DNA from: an uncultured Bacteroidales bacterium
GTDB taxonomy: Bacteria > Bacteroidota > Bacteroidia > Bacteroidales > Paludibacteraceae
Reading direction: 5' to 3'
Assembly: GCA_946184195.1 (NCBI GenBank)
Contig: CAMHEP010000064.1
Location: 1-8,818 of the forward strand
DNA length: 8,818 bases
The notes under the pieces are model-generated. The model did not search any database. It saw nothing but the letters and a program-made list of their open reading frames with translations, and was not told the DNA's origin. Shown piece after piece: positions 1 through 6,339 of the stretch. Made by a program: the position numbers and the translations under genes. Numbering within the stretch: the stretch's first letter is position 1; every line of letters begins with the position of its first letter.

Positions 1-1036
1 CGTAAACCTCTTGCGTGACGGCAGCGTTCTGACCACGCTCGGTAGGAGCTCCAAAGGTGGTAATGTTAATCTTGCCACCATTGTCAAACACCTTGTCCGC
101 CGAGAAGAAATATCCCAATGAATAGTATTTGATACCTTCACCCAAGATACCTTTGTTGTCGATGTAAGGTGAGAAACGGTAAGCCAGTTGTCCGATGAAT
201 GACCATCCATTCTTGAGCGGACCGCTTGCGTAACTGGCACGTACCGCCGCTTTGTAGTTACGGTTTGTTCCGGCTACGCTCACTTTCCAACCCTGCGCAA
301 AGCGGGAAGCTTCCATGAGGTAGTTGGTGCTACTTCCCATACCTCCAAATGTGAAATTAGTTGCACCGATGGGATTGACTACCTCTTTGTTACGACTTGC
401 GTCGTTCAGACCGCCCATAGCAGAGAAATTGAATGTTCCCCGTTCTGCGGAATTGAAATTTAAACCATTGATGTAGGTGGTCTCATAACTATTCTCATAG
501 CCACGGTTACGATAACGGGCGGATGACCAAGCAAAAGAGATGGTCGAATTGAAGACATCCGTACTGGCAGAAGCAGAAGATGCTTGTTGCTGTGAACGTC
601 CCTCATCATCGGTCAGCTCGTTCTCGGATAGCGAGAGCAAGATCTCATCCTTTGCCTCCACGGTTACGTCTTGACTCAGGGTGATGTTACCGATGTCGGT
701 TGTCTGCCCTTCGTGTAGTTGTACGAGTTCCACACTCTCCATGAAGCCTTCAGCCTCAATGATCATCTCTTCATCACCTGCGTTGAGGTAAATGAAGGAG
801 AACTCGCCATTCGCGTTGGTCTGAGTGGAGATGTTTTGATTGACCAATGTAATCACGGCATTCGGAATAGCCTTGTCTGTTCCATCGATCACCAAACGTC
901 CTTTCAAGCCAACACTTGCAGCCGGTGCATTGTGTCCGGTGCTTCCTGTCTCTTGCACATTTTGTGCCTGTAGTCGGTTTACACCTACCATAGTTGCCAT
1001 TAAGCAAGAGAAGAGAACAATAAGTGTTTTTCTCAT
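1..1036 (-). CDS. TonB-dependent outer-membrane receptor with N-terminal carboxypeptidase-regulatory-like domain (5' part only)
   Basis: Open frame of 345 codons from the ATG at 1036 to the left edge with no stop; the C-terminal barrel lies outside the window. Residues 1-24 form a signal peptide: MRK, a hydrophobic core, and likely cleavage after LQA. Residues about 43-121 look like a carboxypeptidase-regulatory (beta-sandwich) domain, with GLKGRLVIDG, IPNAVITL, TNANGEFSF and a terminal GNITLS. An acidic linker follows (about 122-148, including LSENELTDDEG). Residues about 155-260 resemble a divergent plug: RNRGYE at 176-181, INGLNF at 189-194 and GGLNDASRN at 208-216. Alternating aromatic strands and TTFGAPTERG (326-335) mark the beginning of the barrel. 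Such receptors import ligands across the outer membrane using TonB energy; the substrate cannot be read here. The leader has no Shine-Dalgarno sequence (AACTAACTAAC before ATG). It starts 72 bp after asnS; I see neither a terminator nor a consensus promoter between them. Confidence 0.85.
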   Translation of the reverse strand, partial: MRKTLIVLFSCLMATMVGVNRLQAQNVQETGSTGHNAPAASVGLKGRLVIDGTDKAIPNAVITLVNQNISTQTNANGEFSFIYLNAGDEEMIIEAEGFMESVELVQLHEGQTTDIGNITLSQDVTVEAKDEILLSLSENELTDDEGRSQQQASSASASTDVFNSTISFAWSSARYRNRGYENSYETTYINGLNFNSAERGTFNFSAMGGLNDASRNKEVVNPIGATNFTFGGMGSSTNYLMEASRFAQGWKVSVAGTNRNYKAAVRASYASGPLKNGWSFIGQLAYRFSPYIDNKGILGEGIKYYSLGYFFSADKVFDNGGKINITTFGAPTERGQNAAVTQEVY

Positions 1037-1108
1037 GTTAGTTAGTTTTGATAAGATTAATAATAGGGTTTATTTCATATATTGTCGTTTGTTTGTCTCC
1101 ATTTAGGA

Positions 1109-2506
1109 TTAGAATTCTGCTGTCTTCGGTGTACGCGGGAAGGGTATGACATCACGAATATTCTGCATACCTGTCACGAAGAGCATCAGTCGTTCGAATC
1201 CCAGTCCGAATCCGGCATGTGGTGCCGAACCGAAGCGGCGAGTATCCAGATACCACCACATATCCTTCATGGGGATATGCCGGCGTTCTATCTCGTCGTT
1301 CAGTTTCTCAAGACTCTCCTCACGTACGCTACCGCCAATGATTTCACCTATCTGGGGGAAGAGTACGTCCGTTCCTTGTACGGTCTTTCCGTCTTCATTG
1401 ATTTTCATATAGAAAGCCTTAATCTCCTTGGGATAGTCGGTCATAATGACGGGTTTCTTGAAGTGTTCTTCCACCAAGTAGCGCTCGTGTTCCGATGCCA
1501 AATCGTCTCCCCATGCACAGGGGAACTCAAATTTCTTACCGTTCTTGATAGCTTGTTGCAGGATCTCAATACCCTCCGTGTAACTGAGGCGTACGAACTC
1601 TGTGTTAATCACACTCTGAAGACGCTCGATGAGACCTTTGTCAACATATTGGTTGAGGAAGGCGAGGTCGTCTTGACAGTGCTCCAGTGCCCAGCGAACG
1701 CAGTATTTGATAAAGTCCTCCTCAAGATCCATCAATTCATCTTTCTGAATAAATGCTACTTCGGGTTCTATCATCCAGAACTCTGCCAAGTGGCGTGGAG
1801 TGTTGCTGTTCTCCGCACGGAACGTTGGTCCGAACGTGTATATCTTGCCCAGAGCCATTGCTCCCAATTCGCCTTCCAGTTGTCCGCTAACCGTTAGAGC
1901 TGCCATCTTCCCGAAGAAATCGTCCGAGTAGTCTATCTGACCGCTCTCATCTTTCTTGAGGTTATATAGGTTCTTGGTTGTTACTTGGAACATCTGTCCT
2001 GCTCCCTCGCAGTCGCTGGCTGTGATGAGAGGGGTGTGAAAATAGAAATATCCGTGCTCATGGAAGTACGTGTGAATAGCCATTGCCATATTGTGACGTA
2101 TGCGGAATACGGCTCCAAACGTATTGGTACGCGGACGAAGGTGAGCGATTGTACGGAGGTACTCCATGCTCAGTCCTTTTTTCTGGAGCGGATATTTCTC
2201 AGGGTCGGCGGTACCGTATACTTCAAGTTCCGTGAGTTGTATCTCTACATCCTGTCCGGCACCTTGACTTGCTACCAATATACCGGTGGCTGAGATGCAT
2301 GCACCGGTGGTCACCGGCTTGAGTTGTTCCTCGGGGAAACGTTCCAGATCGACCACAATCTGGATATTCTTAATGGTGGAACCGTCATTTAGGGCTATAA
2401 AACTGACCGCTTTGTTTCCCCGACGGCTACGAACCCATCCTCGCACGTTGATAGGCTCGTTTAGAGCCTTACTTTGTAGAGCATCTTTTATCTCTGTTCG
2501 TTTCAT
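1109..2506 (-). CDS. asnS: Asparaginyl-tRNA synthetase
   Basis: Cytoplasmic class II aminoacyl-tRNA synthetase that charges tRNA-Asn with asparagine using ATP. The length of 465 aa is normal for bacterial AsnRS. Residues 1 to about 110 form the OB-fold anticodon-binding domain (VRGWVRSRRGNK, then VSFIALNDGS). The catalytic core follows: a motif 1 region at about 136-161 ending in TPLI, DFFGKMAALTVSGQLEGE at 196-213 (typical of the AsnRS/AspRS group), motif 2 at 225-249 (FGPTFRAENSN, then HLAEFWMIEPE), and motif 3 at 432-443 (GFGLGFERLMLF, Arg439) followed by IRDVIPFPRTP. AsnRS is preferred over AspRS because of the compact length, the lack of the large bacterial AspRS insertion, and the RAENSNTPRH motif 2. 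The ATG at 2506 is supported by an AAAGGAAA ribosome site about 9 nt upstream. It lies 71 bp after dnaB. All class II signatures are intact. Confidence 0.97.
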   Translation of the reverse strand: MKRTEIKDALQSKALNEPINVRGWVRSRRGNKAVSFIALNDGSTIKNIQIVVDLERFPEEQLKPVTTGACISATGILVASQGAGQDVEIQLTELEVYGTADPEKYPLQKKGLSMEYLRTIAHLRPRTNTFGAVFRIRHNMAMAIHTYFHEHGYFYFHTPLITASDCEGAGQMFQVTTKNLYNLKKDESGQIDYSDDFFGKMAALTVSGQLEGELGAMALGKIYTFGPTFRAENSNTPRHLAEFWMIEPEVAFIQKDELMDLEEDFIKYCVRWALEHCQDDLAFLNQYVDKGLIERLQSVINTEFVRLSYTEGIEILQQAIKNGKKFEFPCAWGDDLASEHERYLVEEHFKKPVIMTDYPKEIKAFYMKINEDGKTVQGTDVLFPQIGEIIGGSVREESLEKLNDEIERRHIPMKDMWWYLDTRRFGSAPHAGFGLGFERLMLFVTGMQNIRDVIPFPRTPKTAEF

Positions 2507-2515
2507 ATATCGTTA

Positions 2516-2523
2516 TTTCCTTT
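2516..2523 (-). promoter_or_regulatory. Ribosome binding site of asnS
   Basis: On the minus strand AAAGGAAA sits about 9 nt before the asnS ATG at 2506. It is one of only two recognisable Shine-Dalgarno-like sites in the window and supports the chosen start. Bacteroidetes often lack strong sites, so it may mark efficient translation; that last point is inference. Confidence 0.55.
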
Positions 2524-2541
2524 CTTTTGCGTTTAGTAGTT

Positions 2542-2570
2542 GTACATATAATATATTTTATAAGATGTAC
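2542..2570. repeat. Inverted repeat in the dnaB-asnS gap
   Basis: GTACAT at 2542-2547 and ATGTAC at 2565-2570 are perfect 6-bp inverted arms around a 17-bp interior made almost wholly of A and T. It lies between the dnaB stop and the asnS ribosome site. It is not a normal intrinsic terminator: the stem is short and weak, and no U-run follows in the minus direction. It could be an operator or a weak RNA hairpin, or a chance arrangement in A/T-rich sequence. I found no clear TTTG / TAnnTTTG promoter for asnS in this gap. Confidence 0.4.
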
Positions 2571-2577
2571 GCGCGCG

Positions 2578-4110
2578 TTAGAACGGTGCGGCATCTTGTT
2601 GCAATGTGGCGCCTTCGCTCTCGGGGAGACTGTTGAATCCTCCCATACGCGAGTTGATGGTTACTTCGCCGGCAGAGGGTAGAGGAGTGAGGTCTCTATC
2701 GTCCCATGTCTCGTCTTCGTTCTGGAATTTAGCAAACTTATTCCTGAATCGTAGCCATATACTATCCGTTGCACCGTTACGGTGTTTAGCCACGATGATT
2801 TGTCCCAATCCGCGTAAGTCTTTTCCTGTTTTCTCGTCGTTGTACAGGTGATAATATTCCGGTCTATGGATAAAGCATACCATATCGGCATCTTGCTCGA
2901 TAGCTCCCGACTCACGTAGATCACTCAGTTGTGGCGTCTTACCTTCCACACCCGTACGTGATTCTACGTTACGGTTCAACTGTGAAAGGGCTATTATAGG
3001 GATATCCAGTTCCTTAGCAAGTGCCTTCAGGTTACGAGAGATGATACTGATTTCTTGTTCACGACTGCCGAAATTCATGCCGGTCGCATTCATGAGTTGC
3101 AGGTAGTCGATGATGATAAGTTCCACTTTTTTCTCGCGGACCAACTTACGTGCTTTGCTGCGCAGTTCGAATACACTTAAACTGGGTGTATCATCCACAT
3201 ATATAGGTGCACCTTGCAGTTCATTGACCTTGTGCTCCAGCTGATTCCATTCCTGATTGGTGAACTTACCGTTTTTTATCTTGTCGCCTTCTATCTCGCA
3301 TACGTTCATTATGAGACGATTGACCAGCTGCACATTACTCATCTCGAGCGAGAACATGGCTACGGGGCGTTTGTAGTTCACCGCCATATTCTTTGCCATG
3401 GATAGCACGAACGCTGTTTTACCCATAGCAGGACGTGCGGCGATGATGATGAGGTCACTCTTCTGCCATCCGCTCGTTATTTTGTCCAACTCCTTGAATC
3501 CCGACGGAACACCGCTGATGTTTCCTTCGTTCTTGGAGGCTTTACGCATACGCTCGAATGCCTCTTCAATCACAGGGTCAATCTGTGTGACATCTCGTTT
3601 CTGTGCGCGTTGGCTTATCTCGAAGATGGAAGCCTCGGCATGTTGCATCAGTTCGTCCACATCCTGTGTCTCATCGTAGGCAGATTCCTCTATTTGGGCT
3701 GCCATAGCAATAAGGTCGCGTGCTGTGGCTTTTTGTGCTACTATCTGTGCGTGATATCTCAGGTGTGCAGTAGAGGCAACCCGCCGTGTCAGTTCACTTA
3801 TATATAGTGCGCCTCCGGCTTGCTCCAAGGTACCTTGATTCTTCAATTTCTCCGCAACGGAGAGAATGTCGATAGGTTGATCTTTGGCGGCGAGGGCACG
3901 TATAGCCTCAAAGACCAGTCTATTTTGATCCTTGTAGAATGTCTCCGGACGCAACAAATCTGCGACGGTGGCATACGCCTCCTTCTCAATCATGAGGGCA
4001 CCCAGCACCGAATCCTCTAATTCCGGTGCCTGTGGGGGCAATTTGCCTGCTTCGCTTGGTCCCACTTTGGGGACATTGTTATTCGGTCTTTTTCGTGTTG
4101 TTGTAGGCAT
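2578..4110 (-). CDS. dnaB: Replicative DNA helicase DnaB
   Basis: Hexameric 5'-to-3' helicase that unwinds DNA at the replication fork and works with primase DnaG. It has 510 aa, slightly longer than the usual 450-470 because of a basic, proline-rich N-terminal tail (about 1-25) and a polar C-terminal tail (about 470-510). The N-terminal DnaB domain spans about 26-130 (PPQAPELEDSVLGALM, ETFYKDQNRLVFEAI). The RecA-like ATPase domain begins near 197: GVPSGFKELDKITSGW, Walker A ARPAMGKT at 225-232, Walker B LIIIDYLQL at 331-339 with Asp335, QLNRNVESR at 377-385, DLRESGAIEQDAD at 397-409, and KHRNG at 442-446, whose Arg444 matches the arginine-finger position by analogy. No intein is present, although dnaB is a known intein site. 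The ATG at 4110 lies inside the 3' end of meaB (32-bp overlap, different frame); the next Met is residue 40, inside the conserved domain, so this start is required. There is no clear Shine-Dalgarno, which fits translational coupling to meaB. Confidence 0.97.
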   Translation of the reverse strand: MPTTTRKRPNNNVPKVGPSEAGKLPPQAPELEDSVLGALMIEKEAYATVADLLRPETFYKDQNRLVFEAIRALAAKDQPIDILSVAEKLKNQGTLEQAGGALYISELTRRVASTAHLRYHAQIVAQKATARDLIAMAAQIEESAYDETQDVDELMQHAEASIFEISQRAQKRDVTQIDPVIEEAFERMRKASKNEGNISGVPSGFKELDKITSGWQKSDLIIIAARPAMGKTAFVLSMAKNMAVNYKRPVAMFSLEMSNVQLVNRLIMNVCEIEGDKIKNGKFTNQEWNQLEHKVNELQGAPIYVDDTPSLSVFELRSKARKLVREKKVELIIIDYLQLMNATGMNFGSREQEISIISRNLKALAKELDIPIIALSQLNRNVESRTGVEGKTPQLSDLRESGAIEQDADMVCFIHRPEYYHLYNDEKTGKDLRGLGQIIVAKHRNGATDSIWLRFRNKFAKFQNEDETWDDRDLTPLPSAGEVTINSRMGGFNSLPESEGATLQQDAAPF

Positions 4111-5179
4111 CTAATAATTCGTTAGCTGCTATAAAACTTGATATCTCATTATTCAGCACGTGTTGCTCTGCCTTGGCGATGAGTTTTTCCATCGCGGGGT
4201 GTTGGTAGAATCCGTTGAGCAGAGCGGCGTTGATTGTTTCGTACATCCAGTATTTGGCTTGTTCAGTACGATGGTGGTCGAAATACCCGTTCTTGCGTGT
4301 GAAGGCGATATATTCCTCTATATTGTTCCACACATCCTTGACGCCGGTATGGTCAATACTGGAGCAGCACAACACCTCGGGTGTCCACCCGCTCTCGCTT
4401 GGAGGAAAGAGCATGAGTGCGTTCTTAAAGCTTACGCGGGAAGCCCGTGCACGCTCCACATTATTGCCGTCACACTTATTAATGGCTATTCCATCCGCCA
4501 TTTCCATGATACCTCGTTTGATACCTTGTAGTTCGTCTCCTGTTCCGGTCACTTGTAGGAGCAGGAAATAATCGACCATCGAGTGTGCGGCTGTCTCGCT
4601 TTGCCCCACACCTACTGTTTCAACCAAGATGGTGTCAAAGCCTGCCGCTTCACATAGCACGATGGTCTCACGTGTTTTGCGTGCCACGCCACCCAATGAG
4701 CCTGCACTGGGGCTGGGACGTATGAAGGCATTGGCTTGCGTAGACAGTTCATTCATACGTGTCTTGTCGCCTAATATGCTACCTTTGCTACGTTCGCTAC
4801 TCGGGTCAATAGCCAATACAGCAAGATGTTTCCCTTCCTTGCATAGTTCCGTACCGAGAGCCTCGATGAAGGTAGACTTGCCCGCACCCGGAACACCCGT
4901 GATGCCTACACGTATACTTCCTCCCGAGTAAGGCAGACACTGTTCAATCACCTTTTGGGCGATAGCCTGGTCTGCGGGTAAGTTGGATTCCACCAATGTC
5001 ACTGCTTGACCAAGGATTGATATATCGCCACGGCGTATACCTGCCACATATTCCTCGGCACTGAGCACGCGTTTTTTCCTGTGGAAAGCAGCATAGGGAT
5101 TAACGTTCGGCAGGGTCTCTACGCCTGCGTTGACCGTAAGCCCTATGTACTCCTTATCGTTCTCGGGATGTTTCATCAT
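4079..5179 (-). CDS. meaB: MeaB/ArgK-family GTPase, methylmalonyl-CoA mutase chaperone
   Basis: G3E-type P-loop GTPase. The family (MeaB; MMAA in humans; formerly annotated ArgK) gates cobalamin loading and protects and reactivates B12-dependent methylmalonyl-CoA mutase, an enzyme many Bacteroidales use to convert succinate to propionate. It has 366 aa, a normal length. Visible are an N-terminal helical region (1-88), the P-loop GVPGAGKST at 95-103, AIDPSSERSKGSILGDKTRM at 123-142 (the family signature with switch I), ETVGVGQSE at 187-195 (switch II/Walker B region), the base-specificity motif NKCDG at 234-238 (NKxD), and a C-terminal helical dimerisation tail. Two adjacent ATGs (5179 and 5176) are both possible starts; a purine-rich site lies just upstream. 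It begins 14 bp after the DUF1573 gene and overlaps dnaB by 32 bp. The mutase genes are not in the window, so pairing with the mutase rests on family knowledge. The old 'arginine/ornithine transport ATPase' name should not be used. Confidence 0.93.
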   Translation of the reverse strand: MMKHPENDKEYIGLTVNAGVETLPNVNPYAAFHRKKRVLSAEEYVAGIRRGDISILGQAVTLVESNLPADQAIAQKVIEQCLPYSGGSIRVGITGVPGAGKSTFIEALGTELCKEGKHLAVLAIDPSSERSKGSILGDKTRMNELSTQANAFIRPSPSAGSLGGVARKTRETIVLCEAAGFDTILVETVGVGQSETAAHSMVDYFLLLQVTGTGDELQGIKRGIMEMADGIAINKCDGNNVERARASRVSFKNALMLFPPSESGWTPEVLCCSSIDHTGVKDVWNNIEEYIAFTRKNGYFDHHRTEQAKYWMYETINAALLNGFYQHPAMEKLIAKAEQHVLNNEISSFIAANELLDAYNNTKKTE

Positions 5180-5185
5180 GACAAG

Positions 5186-5193
5186 TCTCCCTC
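5186..5193 (-). promoter_or_regulatory. Ribosome binding site of meaB
   Basis: The minus-strand purine run GAGGGAGA lies 6 nt before the first of two tandem ATG codons (5179, 5176), directly after the TAA stop of the upstream DUF1573 gene. This tight stop/ribosome-site/start arrangement suggests that ribosomes finishing the upstream gene can re-initiate on meaB. With tandem ATGs the site cannot decide which one is used. Confidence 0.55.
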
Positions 5194-6285
5194 TTATTGT
5201 ACGTTGTAACGCAGGTTGATGGTGCGTTTAGGCTCTTTCGGATCGTTGGTCAGTACCACGATTTGACGCTTGTAATCGCCTTTCTCCAGTACCTTACCGC
5301 CTTCCATAGCTTTGTATTCCACTTTGATGGCACCTTTCTTACCCGGCTTAATGCTCTTAGGTGCAACTACTTTGATAGCATCGTCGTGGCTGTATACGCG
5401 GCGTATCATCAATGGCGTAGCACCCATATTCTGTATCTTGATTTGTTTTTTGAGAGTTGCCCCGCTTCCCACGCTCCATGTCTCAGCCGGCTCTTCAATC
5501 TCAGCGATAGGTGCTTGCTGACGTTGCTCCAGACTTAGATTAGAGAAATCCTCTTCCACTTCGCCTTTCAGATTAATGCGATATGCATCGCTATGTTCAG
5601 CTTTACCGTTTACCACAACCTCAACGGCAGACTCTACAGGACCATATATGTCGTTATCCATCGTTACCAGATGTAGTATGAACTTACCGGTTTCGTTGGG
5701 TTTGAGCGTTTTGAGAGTGGCCTGTCCGTCAATGTACAAATCTTTGGTAGGCAGAGCCAATTCCACGGTGATGTCGTGGTCTGTCTTGTTGGCGTATTCA
5801 ATCTCCTGTACACCTACTTGACCTTTTTTCACTACGCCGAAGTATGCACTGTTGCTCTTCAGGCTCAATTCACCCATCTGTACAGGATAAGCGTTAACGG
5901 GTTTAGCGGGTTTGGGAATCACTTCACCCTTGATGTATAGCCGTTTGGTAGCTTCTGTAGCGTTACTGGTGACGGTAATGGTCTTTTGGAATCTGCCGGG
6001 ACGACCATTGGGGTTGTATGTCACGGTGATTTGACCTTCCTGACCGGGTTCTACCGGTTCGCGTGTCCATTTCGGGGTAGTGCAACCGCAACTGGCACGA
6101 ACGTTACTCAGTACAAGCGGCTCCATACCTTCATTCTTGAATGAGAAAACTGTCGTTACGCGACCGTCTGCCTCGTTGATTTTTCCGAAATCATGTTGGG
6201 TTTTCTCAAAGGTGATAACGGGTTTCTGACCCATTACTGCTACGGCGCATACAATGAGCGCCATCATGGTGAACAACTTTTTCAT
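5194..6285 (-). CDS. Secreted DUF1573 protein with Ig-like repeats
   Basis: A 363-aa exported protein. Residues 1-19 form a signal peptide (MKK, a hydrophobic stretch, AVMG before Q20) without a lipobox, so it is probably soluble in the periplasm or at the surface rather than a lipoprotein. Residues about 25-122 match DUF1573: ITFEKTQHDFGKI, FSFKNEGMEPLVLSNVRASCGCT (CGC at 66-68), VEPGQEGQITVTYNP and TITVTSNA. A middle beta-rich segment (about 130-243) and a third segment (about 268-362: IKIQNMGATPLMIRRV, IKPGKKGAIKVEY, IVVLTNDPKEPKRTINL) repeat the same plan, suggesting three Ig/ASH-like modules, the last without the CGC motif. DUF1573 proteins are abundant in Bacteroidetes and have no established biochemical role. 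It lies 54 bp downstream of rel and 14 bp upstream of meaB. I see no consensus promoter in the 54-bp gap, so it is probably expressed from the rel promoter. Confidence 0.9.
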   Translation of the reverse strand: MKKLFTMMALIVCAVAVMGQKPVITFEKTQHDFGKINEADGRVTTVFSFKNEGMEPLVLSNVRASCGCTTPKWTREPVEPGQEGQITVTYNPNGRPGRFQKTITVTSNATEATKRLYIKGEVIPKPAKPVNAYPVQMGELSLKSNSAYFGVVKKGQVGVQEIEYANKTDHDITVELALPTKDLYIDGQATLKTLKPNETGKFILHLVTMDNDIYGPVESAVEVVVNGKAEHSDAYRINLKGEVEEDFSNLSLEQRQQAPIAEIEEPAETWSVGSGATLKKQIKIQNMGATPLMIRRVYSHDDAIKVVAPKSIKPGKKGAIKVEYKAMEGGKVLEKGDYKRQIVVLTNDPKEPKRTINLRYNVQ

Positions 6286-6339
6286 ACTTTTACTTCTGTT
6301 GATGTTTATGTTTTGTCTTATTTATCGTTTTGCTCTTTC

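Noticed and set aside
774..1007. A 77-codon minus-strand frame inside the receptor gene
   Set aside because: It lies in another frame of the same strand as the receptor, which has a signal peptide and domain motifs in its own frame; the short frame has neither.
1037..1108. A terminator or promoter between asnS and the receptor gene
   Set aside because: I found no GC-rich stem followed by a T-run and no TTTG/TAnnTTTG pair on the minus strand in these 72 bp; only A/T-rich leader sequence is present.
1082..1897. A 271-codon open frame on the plus strand opposite asnS
   Set aside because: It lies wholly antisense to a fully intact asnS apart from its first bases, its translation shows no recognisable motif and is Cys/His/Phe-rich like a shadow frame, and it has no promoter or ribosome site that I can see.
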